From Corallococcus carmarthensis (GTDB taxonomy: Bacteria > Myxococcota > Myxococcia > Myxococcales > Myxococcaceae): DNA of 64,000 bases. The stretch spans positions 1 through 64,000 of the forward strand of contig NZ_RAWE01000025.1 of NCBI RefSeq assembly GCF_003611695.1, given 5' to 3'. Under the pieces are notes generated by a model. The model saw only the letters and a list, made by a program, of their open reading frames with translations, had not been told where the DNA came from and ran no database searches. Of the stretch, positions 16,712 to 25,344 are shown one piece after another. Made by a program: the position numbers and the translations under genes. Every line of letters starts with the position of its first letter. Position 1 is the first letter of the stretch.

Positions 16712-17911
16712 ATGACGTCCTCCGACAGGGCCGTGCCGGGCAGGGGCAGGCGCATCGCCGCGGCCTCCGTCGCGGGGCTCGTCGTGCTGGCAGGATCCTG
16801 CCTGCTCGGAGCGGAGGCGTGGTTCCAGCGGAAGATCGAAGGTCCGCTGCGTCTCCACTCCGAGGCGCTCACCGCGAACGTGGAGGCCTACTGCGCGCAG
16901 GAGGCCGCGCTGGGCACCGACCCCTGGTTCCACGAAGGCCGGACGGAAGGGGACGCGGGCCTGCTGCTCAACGCGTGGCTGCCCTGGTCGCGCGACCTGA
17001 AGCAGGCGCCTCCCGAGGGCTCGCCGCTCGTCCTTCCCGAAGCGCTGCGCGACGAGGCCCTGGACCTGACGCAGGGCCGTTGGCTCACCGCGAACCTCGA
17101 CGTGTCCCGCCTGGACTTCGACTGGATGGTCCGGCTGCTGGCGTATGACCGGTGGGACCTGTTCAACGGCAGCCCCCTCAGCCAGGAGGGACGTTTCAAC
17201 TGGGTCGCCGGTGAAATCCCCGACCTCTTCCTGCTCCAGCGCTGGGCGAAGTTCCGCATGCTCCACGGCATGCGGACGGGCCACCCGGTGGAGGCCGCGC
17301 AGCAGGTGCGCCACCTGGCGTGGCTGAGCCTGCGCACGGACTCGCTCGCGGGCGGCTCCCTCGCCGTCAACCTGCTCGACATCGAGCGGCTGGCCCATGA
17401 CGCCATGGCTTCGCCCCCGGCGGACTGGACGCCCATGCCCGCCGGGCAGACGGCCCGGATGAACACCCTCCTGCTTTCAGGGCGGCTCTTCTCCACCCTC
17501 GCCGCGCCCCCGGAAGTCGCCCGCCAGGCCCGCCAGTGCGCCACGGCGGCGTTCCGGTGCATCGCACTGACGGAAGGGGCCTTCCTGGCACGGATGGTGG
17601 AACCCTTCGCGAACCCGCCCTTCGAGGATGCCTACGCCGCGCTCGACCAGGACCTGGCGCGGTCTGATTGTCCCACCGTCGCCGCGCATGAAGTCCGGAC
17701 TCGCGGTGTCACCTTGCTGGACCCGGAGTCAGGAATGCTCACCGCGACCCCTCGGGGGGCATGGCTCACCTGGGTCCCCGGCCGGTGGCTGCGCTCGCGC
17801 ATCGCCACGATGGTCGTCGCCATCTCCCGAGGAGACCTTCCACCGCTGGCTGAAAACAAAATGAAACATCCCGACCGCCTCCGCGGCCAGGCAGGCACTC
17901 CAACCCCCTGA
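16712..17911 (+). CDS. Membrane-anchored hypothetical protein
   Basis: 399 aa, not recognised. One transmembrane segment lies at about residues 13-32 (AAASVAGLVVLAGSCLLGAE) after a basic start, giving an N-in, periplasmic protein. The body is helical and rich in Trp and Leu (DPWFHEGR, NAWLPWSRDL, LLAYDRWDLFNG), with a final basic tail. No repeat or catalytic motif was found. The ATG at 16712 is chosen because the anchor begins just after it. A hairpin follows the gene. It may be a lineage-specific myxobacterial protein. Confidence 0.7.
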   Translation: MTSSDRAVPGRGRRIAAASVAGLVVLAGSCLLGAEAWFQRKIEGPLRLHSEALTANVEAYCAQEAALGTDPWFHEGRTEGDAGLLLNAWLPWSRDLKQAPPEGSPLVLPEALRDEALDLTQGRWLTANLDVSRLDFDWMVRLLAYDRWDLFNGSPLSQEGRFNWVAGEIPDLFLLQRWAKFRMLHGMRTGHPVEAAQQVRHLAWLSLRTDSLAGGSLAVNLLDIERLAHDAMASPPADWTPMPAGQTARMNTLLLSGRLFSTLAAPPEVARQARQCATAAFRCIALTEGAFLARMVEPFANPPFEDAYAALDQDLARSDCPTVAAHEVRTRGVTLLDPESGMLTATPRGAWLTWVPGRWLRSRIATMVVAISRGDLPPLAENKMKHPDRLRGQAGTPTP

Positions 17912-17956
17912 ATCGCCGTTCCCGAAGCGCCGGAAAAAGGCCTGCGCCTGCCCACC

Positions 17957-17974
17957 TCCACGGTTTTCCGTGGA
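17957..17974. terminator. Hairpin between the unknown membrane gene and the hybrid kinase
   Basis: A perfect 7-bp stem (TCCACGG with CCGTGGA) surrounds a TTTT loop. It lies 46 nt after the upstream stop and 55 nt before the start of the hybrid kinase. It could be a terminator or an operator for the kinase gene. Confidence 0.35.
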
Positions 17975-18028
17975 TGACATGGAACTGGCGCCTCGACTGA
18001 CCTACAGTTCTTGAACGGAGGGGGAAGT

Positions 18029-20764
18029 TTGCCCGAACTGCCACCCAGCGCGTATCCGGCCTTGTTCGAGCACACGCGAGATGGCGTGCTCGTCCTGGAC
18101 CCGACCCTGCGGGTCGTGGCCGTGAACCGCGCCGCGGAGGCGCTGCTGGGGCCCCGTGGCCTGGTGGTAGGGCAGGGCGTGGATCGCGTGCTGCCGGGCT
18201 GGACGCCTCCCCAGGTTTCTTCGCCGGACGGCGCCCCCCATGAGACGGATTGCCATGTGGGCCCGGTGCACCCGGTGCGGGTGCTGGCGGTGCCGCAGGA
18301 CGGCGGCTGGATGCTGATGCTCCGGGGCATGGACGCGGCGCAGGCGGCCGAGTCCATCCTCCGGCAGCAGAAGGAGTTCTTCGAGGCGGTGGTGAGCCAC
18401 AGCCCGGTGGCCATCGTCACCATCAGCCGCGACTTCGAGGTGCTGACCTGGAACCCCGCCGCGGAGCGGCTCTTCGGCTACACGCCGCAGGAGGCGCTGG
18501 GGCGCAACATCCTCAAGCTCGTGGCCAACGTGGACGACATCCGTCCGGAGGCCGAGGAGACGTCGCGCGAGGTGCTGCGCAAGGACCGCGTGCACGTCGT
18601 CACCAAGCGCGTGCGCAAGGACGGCACGGTGGTGGACGTGGAGCTGCGCGCGCTGCCGGTGACGGTGGCCGGCCAGTCCATGGGCTTCATCGCCATCTAC
18701 CACGACGTCACCGACCTCCAGCGGGCGCGCCAGTCCGCCGAGGACGCCAACCAGGCCAAGAGCCTGTTCCTGGCCACCGTGAGCCATGAAATCCGCACGC
18801 CGATGAACGCCATCATCGGCATGGCGGGGCTGCTCATGGACACGGCGCTCACGCCCGAGCAGCGCGACTTCGCGTCCACCATCCGCCAGAGCGGGGACGC
18901 GCTGTTGGGGCTGCTCAACGACATGCTGGACTTCTCCAAGATCGAAGCCGGCCGGGTCGAACTGGAGCAGCAGCCCTTCAACCTGCGCCAGTGCGTGGAG
19001 TCCGTGCTGGACCTGCTCGCCATGCGCGCGAGCGAGAAGTCCCTGGACCTGGGCTACCACGTCACCGACGAGACGCCCGTCACCGTGGTGGGCGACGGCG
19101 CGCGCCTGCGGCAGGTGCTGCTCAACCTGGTGGGCAACGCGGTGAAGTTCACCGAGCGCGGCGGGGTGTCCATCTCCGTGGACACGCCCCGTCAGCCGCT
19201 GGCGCCGGGCGGCCTCTTCGAGCTGCACTTCGCGGTGCAGGACACCGGCCTGGGCATCACCGAGGCCGCGCGCGGCGGCCTGTTCCAGCCCTTCAACCAG
19301 CTGGATGAATCCGTGTCACGGCGCTACGGCGGCACGGGCCTGGGGCTCGCCATCAGCAAGCGGCTGGTGGAGGCGATGGGCGGGCGGCTGTGGATGGAGA
19401 GCGAGGGGGTCCCAGGCAAGGGCGCCACGTTCCACTTCACGTTCCAGGCGCGCGAGGCCCCGCGCAGCGCGGACGCCCTGCGCCCGGACGCGCTCAAGCT
19501 GCACGGCCGGCGCGTGCTGGTGGTGGATGACAACGCCATCAACCGCAAGCTGCTGGGCCGCCAGCTGGCCGCGTGGGGGATGGCCATCGTGGAGGTGGGC
19601 TCCGGCGCGGAGGCGCTGTCGAAGCTGGAGTCAGGGGCCCGCTTCGACCTGGCCATCCTGGACCACCGCATGCCGCTGATGGACGGCCCCACGCTGGCGG
19701 CGCACATCCGCCAGCAGCGCGACGCGCGCGAGCTGCCCCTGCTGTTGCTCACGTCGTATGATCAGCGCGACGCGCAGCCGCCCGGCCTGTTCACCGCGGT
19801 GCTGCCGCGGCCGGTGAAGGCGTCGCAGCTGCACGACGCGCTGATGACGTGCCTGGCCCAGGACCTCATCTCCGCGCGGCCCCTGCCCGTCGCGCCCGCG
19901 CCCGCCACGCGCGAGCGCTCCGTGTTCAACTCGCGCCCCGGCGAACAGATGCCGCTGCGCATCCTGCTGGTGGAGGACAACCCCACCAACCAGAAGCTGG
20001 CGCTGCTGGTGCTGGACCGGCTGGGCTACCCGGCGGACACCGCGAACAACGGCCGCGAGGGTCTCAATCTCCTGGCCCGCAAGCGCTACGACGTCGTGCT
20101 GATGGACGTCCAGATGCCGGAGCTGGACGGCCTGGAGACGACGCGCCAGCTGCGCAAGGACCTTCCCCTCAGTGATCAGCCGTGGGTCATCGCCATGACG
20201 GCCAACGCGATGACGGCGGACCGGCGTGAATGCCTGGACGCGGGCATGGATGACTTCCTCAGCAAGCCCATCCGCGTGGAGGAGCTCATCTCCGCGCTGC
20301 GCCGCTCCTGGGAGCGCCTGCCGCGCGAATCCGGCGCGGCCCCCATCCGCGCGCCGGAGGCTCCCCGCATGGGCGCCCCGCGCATCCGGGGGCTGGAGGC
20401 GGGCGCGCTGGACCGGCTGTGGCAGTCATTGGACGGACAGGTGGAGCGGATGCTCCCGGAGCTCGTCGACACCGCGCTGGAGAGCATGCCCCGGCTGATG
20501 GACGACGCGCGGGGGGCGCTCGCGCGCGGCGAATTGGAGAACCTGGCCAGGGCCGCGCACACGCTCAAGTCCAACGCGGCCTACTTCGGGGCGGCCACCC
20601 TGGAGTCGCTGTGCTGGGACATCGAGCAGCGCGCGGACGCCCGGGTGATGGAGGGGCTGGAGCCGCTCGTCGCCCACTGCCAGGAGGCGCTGGACGAAAG
20701 CCGCCGGCTCCTGGAGCAGCTCAAGGGCACCGTGGCGTCCGGACCGCGGCCTGACGCCTTCTAG
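18029..20764 (+). CDS. Hybrid sensor histidine kinase, PAS-PAS-HisKA-HATPase-REC-REC-HPt
   Basis: 911 aa soluble multistep phosphorelay protein. Two PAS-like domains occupy about residues 10-115 and 120-235. HisKA carries His253 (TVSHEIRTPMN), and the HATPase has NLVGNAVKFTE and GTGLGLAIS. Receiver 1 has Asp545 in LDHRMP and receiver 2 has Asp693 in MDVQMP. A C-terminal HPt domain has His844 in AHTLKSN. The start is TTG at 18029: GGAGGGGG at 18018-18025 is a very strong ribosome site only if translation starts there, because an upstream in-frame TTG at 18011 precedes it. The last 4 nt overlap the stop of the convergent Hsp70 gene. Confidence 0.93.
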   Translation: MPELPPSAYPALFEHTRDGVLVLDPTLRVVAVNRAAEALLGPRGLVVGQGVDRVLPGWTPPQVSSPDGAPHETDCHVGPVHPVRVLAVPQDGGWMLMLRGMDAAQAAESILRQQKEFFEAVVSHSPVAIVTISRDFEVLTWNPAAERLFGYTPQEALGRNILKLVANVDDIRPEAEETSREVLRKDRVHVVTKRVRKDGTVVDVELRALPVTVAGQSMGFIAIYHDVTDLQRARQSAEDANQAKSLFLATVSHEIRTPMNAIIGMAGLLMDTALTPEQRDFASTIRQSGDALLGLLNDMLDFSKIEAGRVELEQQPFNLRQCVESVLDLLAMRASEKSLDLGYHVTDETPVTVVGDGARLRQVLLNLVGNAVKFTERGGVSISVDTPRQPLAPGGLFELHFAVQDTGLGITEAARGGLFQPFNQLDESVSRRYGGTGLGLAISKRLVEAMGGRLWMESEGVPGKGATFHFTFQAREAPRSADALRPDALKLHGRRVLVVDDNAINRKLLGRQLAAWGMAIVEVGSGAEALSKLESGARFDLAILDHRMPLMDGPTLAAHIRQQRDARELPLLLLTSYDQRDAQPPGLFTAVLPRPVKASQLHDALMTCLAQDLISARPLPVAPAPATRERSVFNSRPGEQMPLRILLVEDNPTNQKLALLVLDRLGYPADTANNGREGLNLLARKRYDVVLMDVQMPELDGLETTRQLRKDLPLSDQPWVIAMTANAMTADRRECLDAGMDDFLSKPIRVEELISALRRSWERLPRESGAAPIRAPEAPRMGAPRIRGLEAGALDRLWQSLDGQVERMLPELVDTALESMPRLMDDARGALARGELENLARAAHTLKSNAAYFGAATLESLCWDIEQRADARVMEGLEPLVAHCQEALDESRRLLEQLKGTVASGPRPDAF

Positions 20765-22278
20765 GCGCGTTGGGGCGCGTTCGGGTCGCTGATGGTGAGC
20801 GGCTGACGGCGTCCGTCCTTCGCGACGAGGCTGGCGGTGAGGGCGAAGTCCGGCCCCATGCGCAGCTCCAGCGTGGTGGGGCCCGGGTGGGCCACGCGCC
20901 AGTCCGGTTCAATGCGCACGGTGCCCAAGAGCTCGCGCTCCACGGTGGTGCGGTCCAGCGCTTCGAAGAGCGCCACCGGCACGGGGCCGGGCCAGGGCGG
21001 CAGTTCCAGGTCCACGCTGCGCGTGCCGGGCACGGGCGTGTTGGCGGGGAGCACCTCGTGCTGGCCGCCGCCGGGCACCATGGCGCCAATGGGCATGGGC
21101 ACCACGTCCGACAGGCCGCTGATGCCGCGCGCCAGGTTGCGCCCCAGGATGGCCGCGCCCACGGCCACGCCCAACTCCGGGTGCACCTCCTTGTCCGACG
21201 ACAGCTTCTTGAAGTGGGCCAGGCGCTTGCGGATGGCGGGCATGCGCGTCTGGCCGCCCACCATCACCAGCTCGTCGATGGCGTCCGGCTTCATGCCCGC
21301 CTTCTCCAGCACGTCGTCGCACGCGGCGGCGGTGCGCTCGATGAGCTGGAACACCATGGCCTCCATCCGCTCGCGGGTGAGCGTGACGTTGAAGTCCACG
21401 AAGGCGCCGTCCTTCTGGGTGATGCAGGGGATGCGCAGCGGGACGGACGTGCCGCTGGAGAGCGCCATCTTCGCGGACTCGGCGGCGAACACCAGGCGCT
21501 GCATCACGACCTTGTTGCCGCGCAGGTCGATGCCGTGCTGCTTCTGGAAGTCGTCCACCAGCGCTTCGACGATGGCCTCGTCGAAGTTGGCGCCGCCCAG
21601 GAACGCGTCGCCGCCGGTGGCCAGCACCTTCACCACGCGGTTCTGCACGGACATGAGCGTGACGTCGAAGGTGCCGCCGCCCAGGTCGAACACCATCACC
21701 GTCTGCTCGGGGTTGCGCAGGTTGGCGTAGTAGAGCGCCGCGGCGGTGGGCTCGTTGACGATGGCGCGCACGCGCAGCCCCGCCTTCTCCGCGGCGTGGC
21801 GGATGGCCTCGCGCTGGCGGATGGTGGCGTGCGCGGGCACGGTGAGCACGCACTCCTCGAACCGGGCCCCGGCCGCGTGCGTGGCCAGCGTGTTGAGGTG
21901 CTTGAGGATGAAGTGCGCCACGTCGATGAGCGGCGTCACCTTGCCGTACACCTCCACGGCGGTGTAGCCATCCGGGCCCTCCACCAATTCGAAGGCGAAG
22001 CGGTTGCGGTGGCGCGCCACGTATTCGGACTGGAAGCGGCGGCCCAGGAAGCGCTTGGCGCCGAAGATGGTGTGGCGCGGGTCGTCGATGATCTGCCGCC
22101 GCGCCGCGGGGCCGACGATGGCCTTGTCGCCCGCGTGGAACCACGCGATGGAGGGCAGCGTGAGGCTCTTCTCCGCGATGGGCACCACGCGCAGCTTGTT
22201 CGCCTTGTCGAAAAAGGCCGCCGCGGTGTTGGTGGTCCCGAAGTCGATGCCGAGGATGGGGGCGGCGCTCGTGCTCAT
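20761..22278 (-). CDS. Short Hsp70-family protein
   Basis: 505 aa. The actin-like ATPase domain is clear: GIDFGTTNT at the start, NEPTAAALYY, the phosphate loop VFDLGGGTFDVTL, and VGGQTRMPAI. It is about 130 residues shorter than DnaK. The C-terminal part keeps only a reduced beta region (PVPGTRSVDLELPPWPG ...) without the helical lid, as in HscC-like or other specialised Hsp70s. The start at 22278 (MSTSAAP) is preferred over an ATG four codons upstream. It lies 70 nt downstream of the DUF47 gene on the same strand, so it could be the last gene of that operon. Confidence 0.88.
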   Translation of the reverse strand: MSTSAAPILGIDFGTTNTAAAFFDKANKLRVVPIAEKSLTLPSIAWFHAGDKAIVGPAARRQIIDDPRHTIFGAKRFLGRRFQSEYVARHRNRFAFELVEGPDGYTAVEVYGKVTPLIDVAHFILKHLNTLATHAAGARFEECVLTVPAHATIRQREAIRHAAEKAGLRVRAIVNEPTAAALYYANLRNPEQTVMVFDLGGGTFDVTLMSVQNRVVKVLATGGDAFLGGANFDEAIVEALVDDFQKQHGIDLRGNKVVMQRLVFAAESAKMALSSGTSVPLRIPCITQKDGAFVDFNVTLTRERMEAMVFQLIERTAAACDDVLEKAGMKPDAIDELVMVGGQTRMPAIRKRLAHFKKLSSDKEVHPELGVAVGAAILGRNLARGISGLSDVVPMPIGAMVPGGGQHEVLPANTPVPGTRSVDLELPPWPGPVPVALFEALDRTTVERELLGTVRIEPDWRVAHPGPTTLELRMGPDFALTASLVAKDGRRQPLTISDPNAPQRA

Positions 22279-22348
22279 GAGAGGCCCCATCCTCGCACGA
22301 CCCGCGCGTCAGGGCACCCGGTGGGGGGTGGACTCCGGGACAGTGCCT

Positions 22349-22975
22349 CTAGGAGTGCTCCAGGACGACCCCCTCCACCACCTGGACCACGTCCACGCAC
22401 CGGTCGAGGGCCGTCTCCAGCAGGTCGTAGACCCCCTTCCACTTCATGACCGTGAGTGGGGGCAGGTCGCCGCGGAAGAGGCGGCCCAGGCCCGTGCCCA
22501 GCACCGTGTCTGCCTGGCCTCGCAGCCTCCGGAGCGCTTCACACCCCGTGAGGATGCGCTCGGGCTGCTTGATGGCGCGCAGGCACGTCACCACGTCGCG
22601 GACCTGTTCGGCGCACAGCATCAGCAGCCGCGCCAGCTCCGTGGCCTCCGGCAGGCACTCCGGCAGCTCGTACGCGTGCAGTCGCGAGCCAGCGGCGTGC
22701 GCGAGGTCCAGCACCCCGTCGATGCGGGACACGAGCGCGTGGATGTGGATGCGCTCGAAGGGGGTGATGAACTCGCGGTGGAGCCGGGTGAAGGCGGCCT
22801 TCGCCACCGCGTCGCCCCGGTGCTCCACGGCCTGGAGCGCCCGGACCCGGTCGCCCACGTCCCGGTAGTCGCTGAAGAGCGCGTGCAACAGGCGCGTGCC
22901 CTCCAGCGTGGTGGTGCACTGCGCGTCGAAGTCGTCGAAGAAGCCGTCCGACCTTGGCATCAGTCGCTGCAACAT
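22349..22975 (-). CDS. DUF47/PhoU-like family protein
   Basis: 208 aa all-helical protein. Blocks such as FFDDFDAQCTTTLEG, EHRGDAVAKAAFTRLHREFITPFERIHIHALVSRIDGVLD and a C-terminal VYDLLETALDRCVDV match the DUF47 (UPF0111) family, which is structurally related to PhoU and is usually linked to Pit-type phosphate transporters. No Pit gene is adjacent here. Instead it follows the DUF4956 gene by 31 nt as the apparent last or second-last gene of the CotH/VTC operon. This supports a phosphate theme for that operon. Confidence 0.88.
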   Translation of the reverse strand: MLQRLMPRSDGFFDDFDAQCTTTLEGTRLLHALFSDYRDVGDRVRALQAVEHRGDAVAKAAFTRLHREFITPFERIHIHALVSRIDGVLDLAHAAGSRLHAYELPECLPEATELARLLMLCAEQVRDVVTCLRAIKQPERILTGCEALRRLRGQADTVLGTGLGRLFRGDLPPLTVMKWKGVYDLLETALDRCVDVVQVVEGVVLEHS

Positions 22976-23006
22976 GGGGGCTCCAGGCGCGGTGGGGGGA
23001 GGGGGC

Positions 23007-23675
23007 CTACTCGGGGTCGATGGAGGCTCCGCGCACGCCGGGCAGCGCGCCGCGCAGCTTCTCCAGGAGGAGGAAGGTGTCGGTGTGCTCCGGCACTGGC
23101 AGCTCCACCACGGCGGTGCCGCCCGGGGTGGCGTGGGCCTGCTCCAGGGTGAGCACGCGCGAATCGGGGTGCAGCAGGCGCAAGGGAGGCAGGGCGGCGC
23201 CCAGGTCCTCCACGTCCAGGGAGAGCTTCAGCCGCTGCGGGTGGCGCTGGAGGGTGGAGTCCAGCGCGAGCAGCACGGCCCCGAAGAACAGCGTGGCGCA
23301 CACGGCGATGGGGAATGCGCCCAGGCCGCAGGCCATGCCCACGCCAATCATCACGAACATCACCGCCGCGTCGCGTGAGTCCTTGATGCCGGAGCGGAAG
23401 CGGATGAAGCCGCCCAGGCCCACCAGTCCGAAGGCGCGCGACATGCTGTCGCCAATCACCGTGGACATCACCGCCCCCGCGATGGCGATGAGCAGCTGGG
23501 TGTGCATGGTCTCCTGCGCCATCACCGGCGCGCGCGGCATCCACCGCCGCCACGGCCGGAAGGCCAGCAGCGAGCCCAGCACCAGCGCGAAACCCAGCCG
23601 CTCCAGCACCTCCAGGAGCGGCAGCCCGTGCACGGACGCCTGCGCGCCCGCGTTGAAGACATCATGCGACGCCAT
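23007..23675 (-). CDS. DUF4956 / MgtC-like membrane protein
   Basis: 222 aa. Three or four membrane helices lie in the first half (about residues 25-42, 57-75, 98-135). The block GLVGLGGFIRFRSGIKDSRDAAVMFVMIGVGMACGLGAF is the DUF4956 hallmark and resembles MgtC/SapB. A soluble alpha/beta domain of about 80 residues follows (LLHPDSRVLTLEQ ... TFLLLEKLRGALPGV). DUF4956 genes often sit beside VTC polyphosphate polymerase and CotH genes in bacteria, as here. The first 14 nt overlap the end of the upstream kinase-repeat gene, so translation is probably coupled. Confidence 0.87.
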   Translation of the reverse strand: MASHDVFNAGAQASVHGLPLLEVLERLGFALVLGSLLAFRPWRRWMPRAPVMAQETMHTQLLIAIAGAVMSTVIGDSMSRAFGLVGLGGFIRFRSGIKDSRDAAVMFVMIGVGMACGLGAFPIAVCATLFFGAVLLALDSTLQRHPQRLKLSLDVEDLGAALPPLRLLHPDSRVLTLEQAHATPGGTAVVELPVPEHTDTFLLLEKLRGALPGVRGASIDPE

Positions 23676-25344
23676 GGCGAGGCTCCTCTTCCAGCTGCGA
23701 GGCCGTCCGCGCCGCCTGGCGCAGGAGGGCGAAGTCGTGGGGGTGACGTTCCAACAGCTCCAGCGTGAGGGCCTGGCCTCGCGCCGTCGCGGCGAGGAGG
23801 CCCAGGCTCTTCACGGTGGCGGAGGGCCAGGTGTCCGCGAGCACCGTGCGCAGCCTCCACGCGGCGGGCACGTCCATGCCGGTGAGCGAGTCCAGCACCT
23901 CCTCGCACGCCACGCCGAACGTCTCGCGCAGCTTCCACGCGGCGGGCACGTCCAGCCCGGTGAGCGAGCCGATGACCGCCTTGGGCGCGCGCGCCGCGTG
24001 CTGTTCGCGAAGGGCCCAGGCGCGGGGGCTGTCCAGGCCCTCCAACGAGCGCAGCACGGCGTCCGGTGCCACGGCCATCGCGCGCTCGCGCCACTCCCAC
24101 GCCCGCTCGCTGTCCACGCCCCGCAGCGAGCGGCACAGCGCCCGGGCCACGCCCTCGTCCGCGAAGGCCGCGTCGCCGCCGCGCGAGGACAGCCACCGCC
24201 AGCGCTCGTCCCAGGCCCGCGCGCTGTCCAGGCCGGAGAGCGACACCATCACCGGCTCCGGCGCGGTACGTGACAGCCGGTCGCGCATGAGCCAGGCGCG
24301 CTCGGAATCCAAACCCGTGAGCGACGCGGCCACGGCCTCCGGGGCCCGTGCCTCCCACCGCTCGCGCAGGTGCCAGGCTTCCGGCGTGTCGCTGGCGTCG
24401 TCGGTGAGGGACGCGAGCACGTGCTCGGGCGCGGCGGCCTCCAACCGGTGGCGCCATTCCCACGCCGCGGGGTGGGTGAGGCCAGCGAGCCCATGGGCGA
24501 TGAGCTCCGGGCATCGCTCCGCCAGCAGCGCGCGGCGCGCCTCGACGTCCTGTCCCTCCATGCCCGCGAGGAACCACGCGGCGAGGCCCGGCTCGTCCAC
24601 GGTCCAGCCATCCAGCCGGGCCAGGAACCGGCCGCGCGCCTCCGGCAGCGAGCGCACCGGGACGGTGGGGCGCGTCAGGCCCGCGTGGAAGAGGGGCGCT
24701 TCACCGCGGCGCGCGCGCAGCACGTCCTCCACCAGCCGCGTCACCTGCTCGTCCAGGGGCACGTCGGTGTTCTCGATGATGCTCCAGCGCTCCGGGCTCG
24801 CGACGGCCAGGGAGCGGTAGCCGGCGCGCAGGCGGGCCTGGAGGCCGGTGCCGGTGAGCCCCTTGCGCGACGGCGTGGAGCGGTCCTTCGCCAGCAGCTT
24901 GGACGCGCGGCGGCGGGCGCGGGCGATGGCGGGATCCACGTCGATGAGGAAGACGCGGTCCGGGTGCAGTCCGCGCTGGCAGGTATCCAGCACGGGCCGC
25001 ACCTCCGCTTCCGGCAGGCCCCGGCCGAAGCGGGCCAGCACCTCCGCGGTGTAGAGGAAGCGGTCGGCGATGACGACGTCGTGCTCCGCCAGCGCCGGCC
25101 GCGTCACCTCCTCCAGGAGCTGCGCCTCGCGCGCCGCGTACAGCAGCAGCTCCGCCACGGGGGTGAGCGCCAGGTGCAGCGGGTCGCGCGTGAAGCGCCG
25201 CAGCCCCTCCGACACGGGCGAGGCCAGCCGGCCGTCCTCGCGCACGTGGCGCACGGTGAGCCCGGCCCGGCGCAGCTCGCGCGCCACCCGGTTGGACAGC
25301 GTCGTCTTGCCCGACCCGTCGATTCCCTCGAACACGATGAACAT
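23662..25344 (-). CDS. tmk: Thymidylate-kinase-like protein fused to a tandem-repeat domain
   Basis: 560 aa, more than twice the normal dTMP kinase (about 210). Residues 1-215 carry the P-loop GIDGSGKTT (7-15), the VVIADRFLY DR motif and a basic LID-like region RARRRASKLLAKDRS. From about residue 250 to 515 there are about eight repeats of roughly 27 residues with consensus SLtGLDS.rAW..R......AP.aV, a two-helix pattern centred on an invariant Trp. I do not recognise the repeat family. ATG overlaps the stop of the porin gene by 1 nt, and the end overlaps the DUF4956 gene by 14 nt. Whether it makes dTDP or phosphorylates something else in this phosphate-linked operon is open. Confidence 0.85.
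   Translation of the reverse strand: MFIVFEGIDGSGKTTLSNRVARELRRAGLTVRHVREDGRLASPVSEGLRRFTRDPLHLALTPVAELLLYAAREAQLLEEVTRPALAEHDVVIADRFLYTAEVLARFGRGLPEAEVRPVLDTCQRGLHPDRVFLIDVDPAIARARRRASKLLAKDRSTPSRKGLTGTGLQARLRAGYRSLAVASPERWSIIENTDVPLDEQVTRLVEDVLRARRGEAPLFHAGLTRPTVPVRSLPEARGRFLARLDGWTVDEPGLAAWFLAGMEGQDVEARRALLAERCPELIAHGLAGLTHPAAWEWRHRLEAAAPEHVLASLTDDASDTPEAWHLRERWEARAPEAVAASLTGLDSERAWLMRDRLSRTAPEPVMVSLSGLDSARAWDERWRWLSSRGGDAAFADEGVARALCRSLRGVDSERAWEWRERAMAVAPDAVLRSLEGLDSPRAWALREQHAARAPKAVIGSLTGLDVPAAWKLRETFGVACEEVLDSLTGMDVPAAWRLRTVLADTWPSATVKSLGLLAATARGQALTLELLERHPHDFALLRQAARTASQLEEEPRHGVA

Noticed and set aside
22349-22975. Classical PhoU or Pit-operon regulator
   Set aside because: The length and motifs fit DUF47 rather than PhoU, and no Pit or Pst gene is adjacent.
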